64,000 nt of DNA, taken from Oxytricha trifallax. Taxonomy: Eukaryota > Ciliophora > Spirotrichea > Sporadotrichida > Oxytrichidae. The DNA lies in the NCBI GenBank assembly GCA_000711775.1, contig ARYC01000459.1, positions 1 through 64,000 on the forward strand, written 5' to 3'. Below, one piece after another: positions 1 through 11,154 of this stretch; position 1 is the first letter of the stretch, and every line of letters begins with the position of its first letter. Under the pieces are notes generated by a model. That model was given only the letters and a program-made list of their open reading frames with translations. It was not told the origin of the DNA and did no database searches. A program made the translations under genes and the position numbers.

Positions 1-1135
1 AGGTATTGCAGGCCCAGATCTCCTCATGCTTGATGTAATCTCCCAACAGCGATTTGCCATCATCCACAAACGTACCTTTGTTGGCATCGATGTTTTTCCC
101 CACTTCCACCAGGCGGTCGCGGGTATCCATCATGATCTTGCGTGGCGAAAGCGCCTTGCCGGTTATATTCTGCGGGCATGCCGCCGTACAGCGGCCGCAC
201 TCGGTACAGGAATAAGCATCCAGCAGTTGCTTCCAGTTCAGGTCCATCACGTCCTTCGCACCGAACTTAATGTGCGCATTCGGATCGAGCACCGGTTGGT
301 AAGACGGATCGAAATTCGGCTTCACGACATCCGTTACCTCAAACAGGTTTTTGAATTGCCCTTTCGGTTTCAGATTCGAGAAAAAGGTATTCGGGAAGGC
401 CAGCAAAATGTGCAGGTGCTTCGAGAAAGGCAGGTAGTTGAGGAAGGCGAATACGATGATGATGTGCCCCCACCAGCCTACACGCTCTACAATGTGCAGG
501 GCTTCTGTCGATAAGCCTCCAAAGAGCAAAGGTCCCAGATGGCTGGTCACCGCCAGGCCCAAAGAGCCGTCGCCCAGGTTCCGGGCATGCGACGCGCCTC
601 TGGTATAAAGCACTTCATCGGCGCCGTTCATCATGCAAATAAAACACAATAAGGTCAGCTCACCGATCAGGATCAAATTGGCGTCGAGCTTTGGCCAGCC
701 GTTGAGCTCGCTCTTCACCAGGCGCGGCACTTTCAGCAAATTCCTTCGGGATAAAAATGCGATGGTGCCTATAAAAGCCAACACGGAAAGGATCTCGATG
801 AAGCTCACCACAAAAGTATAAAAGCCACCGAGTGGCGCCCTGAATGCCCTGTGCTGACCTGACAATCCGTCGAAGACAATTTCGAGCAGCTCCACCTGCG
901 TGATGACGAAGGCGACGTACAGGAACAGGTGCAGAATAGCCGGAATAGGCTTGGCGAACATTTTCTTTTGGCCGAAAGCCACCAGCGTCATGACTTTAAG
1001 GCGCTCGCTGCGATGGTCGGTAATGGAAATATCTTTTCCGAGTAAAATATTGCGGCGGATCTTTTTCGAATTCAGGAAAAAGAAGGTACTGCCGGCGATC
1101 AGGAGTATAGCGAATAGGATGATGGAAATAATCAT
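1..1135 (-). CDS. Membrane-anchored (Fe-S)-binding oxidoreductase, partial (bacterial)
   Basis: Minus-strand frame beginning with ATG at 1135 and running off the left edge, about 378 residues seen. The N-terminal half has several hydrophobic segments (start MIISIILFAILLIAG, then FLYVAFVITQ, FYTFVVSFIEILSVLAFI, LILIGELTLLCFICMM, HIIIVFAFLNYL), matching the membrane part of heterodisulfide-reductase-like Fe-S proteins. The C-terminal part carries a 4Fe-4S ligand set CTECGRCTAACP followed by TGKALSPRKI. The family passes electrons between a quinone-linked membrane domain and soluble Fe-S clusters; the exact substrate is not visible. It reads in the standard code with no internal stop and has bacterial codon use and GC content. 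It is followed 11 bp downstream, on the same strand order, by the MlaD gene start region. Bacteroidetes affiliation is inferred from the protein style and gene set. Confidence 0.85.
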   Translation of the reverse strand, partial: MIISIILFAILLIAGSTFFFLNSKKIRRNILLGKDISITDHRSERLKVMTLVAFGQKKMFAKPIPAILHLFLYVAFVITQVELLEIVFDGLSGQHRAFRAPLGGFYTFVVSFIEILSVLAFIGTIAFLSRRNLLKVPRLVKSELNGWPKLDANLILIGELTLLCFICMMNGADEVLYTRGASHARNLGDGSLGLAVTSHLGPLLFGGLSTEALHIVERVGWWGHIIIVFAFLNYLPFSKHLHILLAFPNTFFSNLKPKGQFKNLFEVTDVVKPNFDPSYQPVLDPNAHIKFGAKDVMDLNWKQLLDAYSCTECGRCTAACPQNITGKALSPRKIMMDTRDRLVEVGKNIDANKGTFVDDGKSLLGDYIKHEEIWACNT

Positions 1136-1146
1136 GGTAAAAAATT

Positions 1147-2148
1147 TTATGGTTTTGCCGGAACTTTTTCGTCGTCTTTATGCCTGTCTTTGGAGCCGAA
1201 TACCGAGATGTGGATATAGCGGCCCGGGCGCGCTTTCAGGTCGAGCAGGAGCTTATCAAGATCGGCGCTGGCGCTGGTGAGGTTCTTATACAGGGAATCG
1301 TTTTTGATGAGCTTGCCAAGCGTTCCGTTTCCGCTGTTGATCTGTGCCATGACCTCGCTCAGCTCTTTCAGGGTTTTGTCGGCATTGTTCACCGCGCTCT
1401 TCAGGTTTGATTTGGCAAGGCTGTCGGACATCGAGCTGAAATTGGTAATGATGTTATCGATCTTGTGCTTATCATTATCCAGCATGGTTGCCAGGTTGTT
1501 GAGCTTGGTCAGAATCGCGGAGATCTTTGCTTTTTCGGAAGCCATCAGGTCATCCAGCTTGTAAGCCGTTTGCTCCAGGCTCTGGATGGCTTTCTTAATG
1601 CTCTCGAACGATTTATCGAGGTTGTCGCGGGTTTTGGAATTGAGGATGCCGCTCACGACCGTCATCACCGAATCCATCGAAGAAATCAGGCTTTCCGCCT
1701 TTTTCTGCAAAGGAGCTAACTGTTTGCTCACTGCCGTTTTAATGCCTTCTTCCGATTCGGCGCGCAGGGTATCTCCCGATTCCACAAACGTTTTCTCATC
1801 ACTGTAAATAAGCTCAACCGCCTTAGCGCCCAGGAGGTCCGAGCTTACCGCGCGGGCAATCGAGTGCTTGGGGATCTGCACATCCTCGGTCAGAAGAAAA
1901 GTCACCAATACCTGGTATTTGCCGCTCTTATCCTGGATGAGGGAAATCTCGTTGATCTGCCCTACTTTAAAGCCATTTACCGTCAAAGGATTGGCCTCAA
2001 TAAGGCCGTCGATCTCGGGGTAAACCGCATAGAGCACATATTTGTGGTTGAATAAATTACTTCCTTTCAGGTAGTTGAAACCGTATATAAACAATCCTAT
2101 CGCCGCGGTCACAACAACGCCGATTTTTAATTCTTTGGAAATCTTCAC
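1147..2148 (-). CDS. MlaD/MCE-family lipid transport protein (bacterial)
   Basis: 333-residue protein. An N-terminal signal anchor (KIGVVVTAAIGLFIYGFNYL) is followed by an MCE domain at about residues 35-120 (VYPEIDGLIEANPLTVNGFKVGQI, then a beta-rich stretch including LLGAKAVELI). A long helical, coiled-coil C-terminal part follows, rich in Asp/Lys/Ser (DKSFESIKKAIQSLEQ, NNADKTLKELSEVMAQI). This is the usual architecture of the periplasmic substrate-binding subunit of Mla-type phospholipid ABC transporters in Bacteroidetes. No permease or ATPase gene is seen next to it in this window. Ordinary bacterial gene, standard code. Confidence 0.88.
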   Translation of the reverse strand: MKISKELKIGVVVTAAIGLFIYGFNYLKGSNLFNHKYVLYAVYPEIDGLIEANPLTVNGFKVGQINEISLIQDKSGKYQVLVTFLLTEDVQIPKHSIARAVSSDLLGAKAVELIYSDEKTFVESGDTLRAESEEGIKTAVSKQLAPLQKKAESLISSMDSVMTVVSGILNSKTRDNLDKSFESIKKAIQSLEQTAYKLDDLMASEKAKISAILTKLNNLATMLDNDKHKIDNIITNFSSMSDSLAKSNLKSAVNNADKTLKELSEVMAQINSGNGTLGKLIKNDSLYKNLTSASADLDKLLLDLKARPGRYIHISVFGSKDRHKDDEKVPAKP

Positions 2149-2209
2149 AAAACTTGTTTTTTGAAGTGACTAATATACATATTTTTTATTAAAACTGCCT
2201 TGTACAGGC

Positions 2210-3187
2210 CTATTTCCTGAAAGAAAACACGGACTTGAAGATGCCCTGAAAAGAGGTAATATTGAGAGGAAACTCGAGAAAAACATGCAAAAAGCTCAAA
2301 AAATAAAGTGCTTTCAGACCAATCCCATAATCCACAACGTAGAGGCCTACCGAAAAGATCCATAACGCCAGGGTAATGAGGAGTGTTTTTTTAGGAACCA
2401 GGTGCCACTTGATGACCGATGTTTTGGAAAACCAGTTCAGGTAGTGGTAGGTATAGGCAAAGGCAATGAAGCGCATGATGATGAAGCCCGCATTGGTATT
2501 GAACACCGTATCATTGCTGATGGTAGGCGTGAGTCCGAATACGGCGATCAGGTATTTGTTGAGCAGGCTGAACAGCTCGTAGCTCTTGCCCACGTATTCC
2601 GAAACCTGGTATTGCAGCTGCGGCGCTTTGATCACAAAAAAGGAAAAACCGATGAGCAACAGGGCTATGATGGATAGGTAACCCGACAACGACTTGTTCT
2701 TGAGCACACCATAGAGCATGAAGGCCCAGGTAAATACAAACACGTGGATGATGGTGGGCAGAAACACACCGATCCACATAAAATAATAATTGCCAAACTT
2801 CGCCGTGGCAAGCCCAACAAGGGCCAGCACACATAATACCGCGCGGTACAGGTTGTCTTTTACGAATACAAAAACGGCCGCGATGAGGAGGGCGAAGGCA
2901 ATAATATTGGGCAATTGCGTATCGCTTTTGGCGGGGCGCACAAAGGAAAAATAAAAGACCAGCACACAGAGAAAGCCCAGCGCCAGGAAATCGTACTTGC
3001 CTTTGGTAAAATAATTCTTCTTGTGCAACCAGCCAATCTCCGTGAGGTAGTGCAGGGGGCCAAGCACCGCATAGGAAAACAGGAAAAGCTCGAAAGGCAG
3101 AATAAAGGCTACGATACAGGAAAGCACCATCAGGCCGATATTCGCGTAATTGATCTGGTCGTTATTGAGTTCGGTGAGTTTCAGCAA
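2210..3187 (-). CDS. Polytopic membrane protein of unknown function (bacterial)
   Basis: About 325 residues with eight or more hydrophobic segments (for example IGLMVLSCIVAFILPFELFL, FLALGFLCVLVFYFSFV, IIAFALLIAAVFVFV, LSGYLSIIALLLIGFSFFVI). A conserved-looking GPLHYLTEIGWLHKKNYF lies near the N-terminus and a second HVFLEFPLN motif near the C-terminus. The paired His/Glu motifs inside membrane segments suggest a metal- or substrate-binding membrane enzyme, but I do not recognise the family. The start shown is TTG; no in-frame ATG lies just upstream. It sits in a same-strand row with the MlaD gene and the small Cys-rich gene. Confidence 0.75.
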   Translation of the reverse strand: MLKLTELNNDQINYANIGLMVLSCIVAFILPFELFLFSYAVLGPLHYLTEIGWLHKKNYFTKGKYDFLALGFLCVLVFYFSFVRPAKSDTQLPNIIAFALLIAAVFVFVKDNLYRAVLCVLALVGLATAKFGNYYFMWIGVFLPTIIHVFVFTWAFMLYGVLKNKSLSGYLSIIALLLIGFSFFVIKAPQLQYQVSEYVGKSYELFSLLNKYLIAVFGLTPTISNDTVFNTNAGFIIMRFIAFAYTYHYLNWFSKTSVIKWHLVPKKTLLITLALWIFSVGLYVVDYGIGLKALYFLSFLHVFLEFPLNITSFQGIFKSVFSFRK

Positions 3188-3248
3188 AACAAAAGTTTTA
3201 TACCACCAAATATCCTAAAATATTATGACAATAGAAAGCCGCAGAGCC

Positions 3249-3565
<317 letters not shown>

Positions 3566-4111
3566 ATGGATAACACATAGCCCCACGTTGAGGATCACTA
3601 CGAGTCGCCTCTGACCTCGCCCTCGGTGCAGCTGTCGCCCTCCATGCTGCCGCCGGGCATGGACCTTGAGCTGGGCGAAGAGCCCTTGATGAGCTGGTGG
3701 GAGCTGGCCCCGAAGATTGCATGTCTACTTTAAAGCATCTCCCTCAAAGAGCACCCCATTCAGAGCTTCGCTGAGATCTTGAAGACCCTCTTCAACGTAC
3801 ACACAGTCAATCACCACTGGGTCCACATTTCGAAGGAGATCGAGCGCCATGCTGTAAAGCGGAGTCTTGAGCTTGCATTGAGGACACCAATCGTGAAAGA
3901 AGGGGACCCTTTAGGAGCCTTAGATCCTGCGCTTGGTGATAAAGAAGCATTTAGAGTCGTTAAAGGGCGTGCCTAAGGTTAGAGGTGTGGGCCCTATTTA
4001 ATACCTACGTTAAAACTAAATCAAACAAACTACCATTAACAAACACAAGTTCTCTTCACTCTAAATGGAATTCACGCAAACGAATCACTCGCCCTCAGTA
4101 CTGTCCTTTGA
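3566..4111 (+). CDS. Hypothetical protein, ciliate code, GC-rich
   Basis: Open frame of 181 codons from ATG 3566 to TGA 4109-4111 if TAA and TAG are read as Gln. In-frame TAG occurs at codon 5 and TAA near codon 55. The N-terminus is Ser/Pro-rich and acidic (PLTSPSVQLSPSMLPPGMDL), followed by a likely helical part (HPIQSFAEILKTLFNVH, WVHISKEIERHAVKRSLELA). I do not recognise it. GC content is about 50 percent up to roughly 3975 and falls after that, so the true end may be earlier. The composition differs sharply from the AT-rich DNA to the right. Confidence 0.45.
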
Positions 4112-4249
4112 TGGATGTGCAGATCAAGTAGTCCTTGGTGCATTGTGAGTTAGAAGAGCATGATGTAGCAACTCCATTTGCGTTGAGACTGTTGGTATAA
4201 GCGCAGGGACTGAAAGAGTAATAGTGATAGAAAGTCTTATATTCACTGC

Positions 4250-4827
4250 TTCATAAACATAGATCAACTTCAACTCTCTTGGCATCTGAGCCAGTTCCCT
4301 TTGGTGCGAAGAAGTCGTATAAGAGCTCTGAAGTGCCAGAGTGGATGGGAACCCCATTGGTTGAGACGCCAACGAGAGCAGCGCGCAGTGTACACTACAT
4401 CAAGATTCCTCCTCTCCCCCATTAGTAAGAGCACTCCATCTTAATTGAAATCTTTGGCATAGTTGAGGAATCCGCATTAGCGTCCAGCACAGCAAGATAG
4501 AGGAAAAGGCTCTGGGCAGAGAGGAAAAGGCTAGTAGGCTTGGGAGATTCGCAAGTAATAGTCACTGTATCACCATCTTCATCGTTACCATTTCCAAGGA
4601 AATGTGCCCCAAAGCGCCTGCTGATGCCATAGGGTGGTCTGCAAAATAAAGATGCTCACTTATCTCGGCTCCTGGAGTAGATGTCTTGGTCGGAGACTCC
4701 ACCCCGCAGACCAGAACATGGTGAATCGCGTGGTGCCCCTGGCCGCCCCCAGTCGAGCTTCTGCCCCTTACTGCGTTGGCAATACTGAAATCCTTGAATC
4801 CAAAACCCCAATGTCAAGACCAGGTGA
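4250..4827 (+). CDS. Hypothetical coding stretch, ciliate code, GC-rich
   Basis: A frame that stays open with TAA/TAG as Gln and ends at TGA 4825-4827. It reads FGAKKSYKSSEVPEWMGTP, then VHYIKIPPLP, then ILIEIFGIVEESALASSTAR. A short frame at 4111-4228 (MDVQIKQSLVHCELEEHDV) could be an upstream piece in a different phase. No family recognised. The region could be one gene broken by frame changes, a pseudogene, or coding DNA with small unrecognised eliminated segments or introns. Confidence 0.35.
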
Positions 4828-4857
4828 CCTGACTTAGCAATGTGATGAGTGTACTCA

Positions 4858-5544
4858 AGACCAGACCTGAAGCCACTCCCAGCAATGGTTCCTCAAGAGG
4901 CTCTCGATGACAACGACAAGGTAGTCTTCCAAACTTACTACAAAAGATACAGAGATGTAAAGAGCAAGGAGAATGCCTAGAACAAGACTTGGTACAGACT
5001 TCTCTTCCCACTCAGCGCTAAATAAGACACTGATAGAACATCTTCTACCGCCTACATTTCGCTTCCTACGATGAGCTGCCACGATTCAAGGAGTTGATGA
5101 AGAAGTCGGGAGCACCTGTTAGCATGAGGACGAGGCTCACCTGGCCTGGCACTGGCAGGTGGTGGCAAGCCAGCGCGCCGACCTCCTACATTTCAAGAAG
5201 GATATTGAACTGTCCTGGAAAAAGAATGACTCCAAAGGATACAAGAAGGCCACACCCAGTCGAGGACCCTGGAGCTCCAGGAAATGCTCAGGGACGTCAT
5301 CGAAGCCTCGGAGGATGAAGTGTCTCCTTCATCAAGAAGACCTACCAGAGGTGCCCCTCATGCCCCGCAGTCTTCTCACCCTACTGATTCAGGAATCGTC
5401 AAGCGCAGAGATTGGGAGACTCGCAGGCTGGCACTCGAAGGTCATCGAGCCCAAGGCACAGGAGGTCAGAATCAGAACTCCGATGAGCATGAAAAGGCTG
5501 TGGAAGCCATTATTAAGGAGATTGAGAAGTTAGTAGAGCAGTGA
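4858..5544 (+). CDS. Hypothetical coding region, ciliate code, with frame changes
   Basis: Three overlapping frames carry protein-like sequence in turn. About 4858-5070 reads PQEALDDNDKVVFQTYYKRY. About 5040-5250 reads YRLHFASYDELPRFKELM and then in another phase VVASQRADLLHFKKDIELSW. About 5250-5544 reads LELQEMLRDVIEASEDEV and ends HEKAVEAIIKEIEKLVEQ before TGA. The last part is Glu/Lys-rich and probably a coiled coil. Single-base phase changes near 5060 and 5250 suggest sequencing errors, decay, or tiny eliminated segments. Function unknown. Confidence 0.4.
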
Positions 5545-6019
5545 TTTAGTTTTAGTAGTTGGTCATAATTAATTAACAAGTTTGTTTTGTATTTCATTTT
5601 CTTTTTCACCAATTTCAACAAACTTTTATATATATATAAAGACAGTAAATAAATATAAACCTAGAAATCATATTATAAATGTTCGGTATTTAATGTTAAG
5701 GTAAAGTTTATATTTAAATGCTGGGATCAAGACAACTTTGGAAGAGGCAGGAATCTTACGAGGGCCTGGAAATTACTTGCTGTAGGAAACTTCCTCCAAA
5801 GGCTTTAATTTTAATAAAACTAATTTTAAATAAATTTACTAATTTATTTCAATTTAAAAGTATACAATTAAATTTTTGAGACCCGATTTTCATTTTAGTT
5901 ATTTTTTAGATATTGATATAGAATTTAGTTTCTTTTTGAAGTAAGCATTGTTTATCATTTTATTATTTGATGGCTAAAATTAATACTTCGGATATTTTTT
6001 AACTTAATATAAAAGATTT
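5545..6019. other. AT-rich spacer; start of IES-like DNA
   Basis: GC content drops abruptly at 5545. No convincing coding sequence. A TGTAGGAAACTTCCTCC word at 5780-5800 resembles the ends of the element at 55.3 kb (GGAAGTTTCCTG) and may be a solo remnant. Confidence 0.5.
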
Positions 6020-6385
6020 ACATCAAGAAGATAATAAACGATGTAAATAATCACCTGTTAGAAAAATATGATGAGCATAGAGTTAATTACATTGCTAATG
6101 CTGTCCACGAATCTTAAGAGTTCATTAAAAGCATAGAAACAGCTTGGGCAGTTTCACTTAGAGACGTTGATAGATTCAGAAGACTTTTTATATTTTTCTT
6201 GGGCAATAATTGTACTGTTGGAAGAAACTAGGACTAAGATTTATTGCTAAAGAGAATTCTAGTTCTTACTCTTAGTATTTGCTACAAATTTAGATTGAGC
6301 AAGAATAGTTTAAGAAAAGATTACGAATAAAAGGGGGAATTTTAAGATAAAAAATTGTTAAGATTTCATAAACAGTTTTATATAA
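6020..6385 (+). CDS. RNF213-like: RNF213-like gene, MDS before the AAA module
   Basis: Coding island in ciliate code with in-frame TAA/TAG as Gln. It reads VNNHLLEKYDEHRVNYIANA, then SIETAWAVSLRDVDRFRRLF, then ILVLTLSICYKFRLSKNSLR. The SLRDV(D/E)R...LF block followed by an LTLS.CY..RL helix is characteristic of RNF213/mysterin-type giant AAA+ E3 ligases, just upstream of the first ATPase motifs. Surrounding DNA is about 80 percent AT and lacks coding signal, so this is read as one macronuclear-destined segment. Its exact ends cannot be set because the adjoining segments were not matched by pointers. Confidence 0.75.
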
Positions 6386-6389
6386 ATCA

Positions 6390-9300
6390 TTAGTTTATTA
6401 ATTAGTAATCCCAAATAAAAAATTATAAAAATCCTTGGCAACTAAAGATATTGTATTTAGTAACAAGACTGGGATACTCTTTCTGAAGTTTTAGTTTTTT
6501 TATTTTAATAGGAAATTTAGATTAACTCAATTTTAATTATACCTAAAATGCATAAAGATATTATATATTATTAACCTTTTTTATGTTACTCCATACTTAT
6601 AATTGTAAACTTCTATTTATTCATTCAAATATGTTTAAATTATTTGAAAAAATCTACTTCACACATTTTTTAGATAATAATTAAAAAAATAAAAACAATA
6701 ATAATAAACCTCTATTTTACTTTTAAATTCATGCTATAAGAGTAGAAATATTATATATGATTCAAAAATATAAAATTATAGGATCTAGTTTTAAAAAAGC
6801 TACATAAATTTAGAAATTCGTTTAAATATAAACTGAAGAAAAATCTTCTTTTAAAGTTAATATATTAAATATGAAATGTTATATTACTGCTTTAGTTTTC
6901 ATTGAATACATATAATAAATTAGTTACTAATCTAAAGAAATACGATTAATTTCTTAATAATTAATACTTCTCATCACTCTTATTATTATAAAACTATATA
7001 TATTAACTCTAATCATTATTATTAATACTTATTGGGATTTATTTTTCTAATCATTATAGAATTTTCCTCCTCAAAAGACTTCAACAATTATTGAACAAAA
7101 AAATTAAATAAAATATAAGAAAAAAATAATTATTAATAGTCAATTATTTTCATATTTAGATTATTATTTTATAATTATTCTTATATTTACAAGAAAATAT
7201 CAAGCGATTTTTTTTTCTTTATTATAATATGTTATTGAAAGACTTTAAAAAAATTTTATTTTAAATTATGTTAAAAATATTATAAAACCAAAACAGCAAT
7301 AAAATAATATTGGTATAGAATTTTTAAATATTAAATTTACTCAATATCAATTAAAAATTATAAAAATAAAAATCTAGAAAATCATTTGTTGCAATTATAA
7401 CACATATTTATAATTAATCATGCTTTTCTACTATTATTTAAATTGAATAAAATCTTTTAAACTTCTTATTTGCATTGCTTTAGGAAATGGAATTTATGCT
7501 AAAATAGAATAATTTAGTTTTCTTTAAAATTCTGTTAAATATCATAATATTATTATATTTTTTAGAGTAATTGATTTTTAATCTAGAATTTTATAGTAAA
7601 ATTAATAAGAAATCAGTTTTATTCAAGCTATAAAATCTGGTATTTACTAAATATCTTAAAATTTGTTCAATTAATTTATAAACTAAAAATTTATTTAATT
7701 CAGAGCTAGATAAATTAAGTTTAATATATATATCTTCTTATCCTAGTCAAAAGTTGTGATTAAATATATTACCATTTTAAGCAAAGTTTAGCTTAATTTG
7801 AATTTTTTAATCTGCATTTGCATAAATTAATTACACAATAAAATTATAGTAATAAATAGTTATGAGAATGAGATTTCAATATATCATTTAAACAAAAATA
7901 TATTTTTAAATAATTTTTTTCTATAAAAAAGAATCATAAATTAAATAAGTTAATTTATTAATTATTTATTTATTAAATAAATTTTTATAATACTTAATGG
8001 AAGAATCAAAACACAATACTGATCTTATTATATTAATTATATTTTTTTTTAATTGAAAATTTTAAATTAGAGCTTTTTATGATAATATTACATTCTATAT
8101 TATTCAAATTAACTTATAGTCTCAAAATAATTTAAAAGATTTTTTTTTAGTCTAGTGAATCAGATTGATATATATTTCAAAATATAATGAGCAAATTGTT
8201 TAATTGCTTCACTTACTAATTGTTTGTTTAATTACAAAAAATTTAATAAAATTCAATGCTTATATATTACTGTTTATAAAATTATATTGTTTTTAGAAAT
8301 AAAAATTAATTATTTTGTTATATTACATAACATATTGAAAAATACTTTTTTTAGGATATTTCAATTCTTTTCAAATCATAAGGAGATTTTAAAAAAAATT
8401 AATTAATTTATTTAAAGAAATAAAATTGATTATATTAGATTGTTTAATATTTTTAAAAATATTTTTTTGATATAATTATATATTAAATTCCTTTATTTTT
8501 TAATTCTAATTTTTCTAATAAATTATTAATGGAATAAATATTAATTTAAATTAAATAAATAAAACTATTAATAAAAATAGTGTAAAACATACAAAACAAT
8601 TAAAAATATGTTTCAAATTTTATAGTATTGAAATTAATTATAAAGCTAGGGGATTTAATGCAACAGGTATATTAAATGCAAATCTTCTTGTATATTTAAA
8701 ATTAATTGAAGAAAAGTTTCAATATATTAATTAGCCTTATTTATTAATTTACTTAGCTTAAGGATAATAAAAGAATAAAATATAATTATTATTTAAATAA
8801 AAAATTTTTAAATGGTACTAACATTTAAATTATATTATTATTCCTAAAATTAGAATGAATTAAAAGAAAAAAAATAGATTTATGAAACATGGGTTAATTT
8901 TTTGTTATTTAAATAAGAGTTTCGTTTAAACACCAAATTACTAGTCTATTATAAAAATAATTTAAATAATTCTCTTTAATATTAATAAATAAACTAATTA
9001 AAATTTTTTAATTCTATATTCAAAATTTATCATAAACTAGCTATATAATCAAAATAAATATTTGAACTAAATTTTTGAATTTGCTCGAAAAAGCAGTTCA
9101 TAATTTTTATCATATAAAAATTTTATATTGATTTTTTATTTGAGTTAGAGTAAATTGTGTTTTTTGTTTTTTAATTAAAATCTTAAAAATATTATTATTA
9201 TATTTATAATTAATATATTTGTACTCAATTATAATAAAAAGTAATACTTAAAATTATTTATAAAGATAAAATTAAAGATACTTATTCATATCTAATGAAA

Positions 9301-9465
9301 TGCTGTTATGTTTTTTGTGTCTCTAAAAAGTGGTTTTAAATGTTAATTTAAAGTTTTAATCTTTTAAAATATCTTATTGATAATATTGACATATAATTAG
9401 TTTTAAGAATCACTATGTTTATTAATTTAATTATAAATCATTTAATTTAAGGAATATTAAGGTTT
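6390..9465. other. Long AT-rich spacer (IES-like)
   Basis: About 3 kb with no clear coding signal. A possible small island at 8640-8735 reads ARGFNATGILNANLLVYLK and could be another segment of the RNF213-like gene, but I cannot align it to the family. The short open frame at 8224-8406 is low-complexity Phe/Ile/Lys/Asn and looks like chance. Confidence 0.5.
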
Positions 9466-9469
9466 TTTA

Positions 9470-9543
9470 TTGATAAGATAGAAATTCCAATAGGTATTGG
9501 GAAAAATGAATCACTTAAAGAAAATGTCTTTGTTATATTATTG
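9470..9543 (+). CDS. RNF213-like: RNF213-like gene, short MDS (NESLKENVFV)
   Basis: Reads EIPIGIGKNESLKENVFVIL. This matches the conserved NEAL.ENVFV segment that immediately precedes the Walker A strand in RNF213-type proteins. It lies in the expected order between the SLRDV block (6.0 kb) and the GKPGSSKT block (10.9 kb). The junction to the next piece could not be solved in frame; a shared TTTTAAATG at about 9553 and 10906 is out of phase. Confidence 0.65.
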
Positions 9544-10899
9544 AAAACGATTGGATATTTTAAATGAAATTATAAATTCGTAGTGAAAATATACTCTTAA
9601 ACTAGTATATATATAAGAGAGTCTTAATACTGTTCAAAATATCTTTTTAAGAATTACTTAGTAGAATAATTTCTAACATCATATTAGAAATATTTTATAA
9701 TTTTTATTTTTATTTATATTATATAAACTACAATATTTTTTTCTTCAGATCATATAGTAATGATTTAATTTAATATAAAAATTGAATTATTTATGAATTG
9801 TATTTTTACTTTATATGATGACGGAATAATTAAATTTTCTCTCATTAAAAAGAAAATAAATAATAAGATTTAAAACGAAAAATTATTGATAAAATAATGA
9901 GCCTTTTTTTAAATGTTTAGTATGATCAATTTTAAGTAATACTAAATTAAACTACTATTAATTCTTAAAACTGCTCTGTCTTATTAATATTTACAATTAA
10001 AAAAAAATTTCCATTTCAAAATTTAAAGATGAAAGAATGTCTTTAAACTTTTATAATTCTTCCTTGCTAAATCCATCTTTTCATAAGATGGCTGAATAAG
10101 TACTTTTTTTTGAGTTTTTAGTATATTAAATGTTCACATTTAATATCTTTGTTTTATATCTTAAATTTTAATTAATTATCTACTTACTTTTCTTTGTTCT
10201 ATGTTCTAATCTATATTTGAGATAATTATAATTTCTCTTTCGAATCAAAGATATGATATTTTAATTAATTATTAATTCAAAGAGATCTTTTGAATTAAGA
10301 AACTAAATATTATTTATGTTAGTTATTTTACTATAGAATCAGTTTCATATAATTTCTGATCATTAAGATTTCTTAGAACTGAACTTTTATTATGATATTT
10401 TACATTAAATTAATTTATTAAATTTCTCTCTTTCATTTATATTTGATCATTAATCGTAATTAAAGCATCAAACCATTAAATTTAATTTGGAAAATTTATA
10501 ATATAAGATATCAAATAATGTTGAATTGTAATATTATGAGATGGTAAATTCTGACTACATTTAAAATAAATATATAAGCAAAAAATAAAAAAAGAATTCT
10601 ATATAACATTTTATTTCCTTTCTCTATATTAAGCAACTTTTTTAGATCATGATTTCCACGGCTTATAACTCCCCATCTCATCATAATAATATTCCATAAT
10701 TCTATAAGTATCAACACTTATTAAAAGAAAAGATGTTCATTTTACATTAATGATTGTATTAAGTAATAGATTCTCTTAAACTTCAGTTACATTTTAAAAT
10801 GATAATAAATTTGACACTTAAAATACCCATTTTGTAAATTTTTAGCCAAAATTTTTCTTCTAATTTAAAATTAAATTATTTTTATAATGTTTTTGTTTA

Positions 10900-10969
10900 T
10901 TTAGTTTTAAATGGTACTTAACAAAATTCCTCTTTTTATAACTGGTAAGCCTGGAAGTTCAAAGACATT
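10900..10969 (+). CDS. RNF213-like: RNF213-like gene, MDS with Walker A
   Basis: Reads VLNKIPLFITGKPGSSKT. GKPGSSK(S/T) preceded by IPLF is the diagnostic Walker A of RNF213-like AAA+ proteins. The segment ends in the pointer ATT at 10967-10969, which recurs at 11064-11066. Joining there gives GSSKTLAMNLVLKTMKG in frame, as in the family. ATP binding by this site drives the AAA ring; the family acts in lipid-droplet and pathogen-surface ubiquitination in animals, but the ciliate role is unknown. Confidence 0.8.
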
Positions 10970-11066
10970 TAATTAAATATAATCTTATTTTAAATACATA
11001 ATTAATATTTTAATTAATTTAATTTAAATAGTTATAATTAAGTGTTTTATTATTAAATTTTGAATT
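10970..11066 (+). other. IES of 97 bp with pointer ATT
   Basis: Eliminated segment inferred from frame and homology. ATT occurs at the end of the left MDS (10967-10969) and the start of the right MDS (11064-11066); removing one copy plus the DNA between restores AAG ACA TTA GCT ATG. The sequence is almost pure A/T and non-coding. Confidence 0.75.
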
Positions 11067-11152
11067 AGCTATGAACTTAGTTTTGAAGACTATGAAGGGA
11101 TAAAGTTCTTTAAATGATTTTTACAAATAATTCCCAGCTGTAATTTATATTT
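11064..11152 (+). CDS. RNF213-like: RNF213-like gene, MDS after Walker A
   Basis: Reads LAMNLVLKTMKGQSSLNDFY and then KQFPAVIYI. It corresponds to the helix after Walker A (LA..IV..AM.G...) and the following strand (FFK.LP.V) of the RNF213 AAA module. Two in-frame stop codons (TAA twice) are Gln in the ciliate code. The 3' boundary is not defined. Confidence 0.75.
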
Positions 11153-11154
11153 AT

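Noticed and set aside
26-1280. Plus-strand open frames over the left 1.3 kb
   Set aside because: They are antisense shadows of the Fe-S oxidoreductase and MlaD genes; only the minus-strand frames carry recognisable motifs.
8224-8406. Open frame of 60 codons
   Set aside because: Low-complexity Phe/Ile/Lys/Asn sequence as expected from nearly pure A/T; no motif or composition shift.
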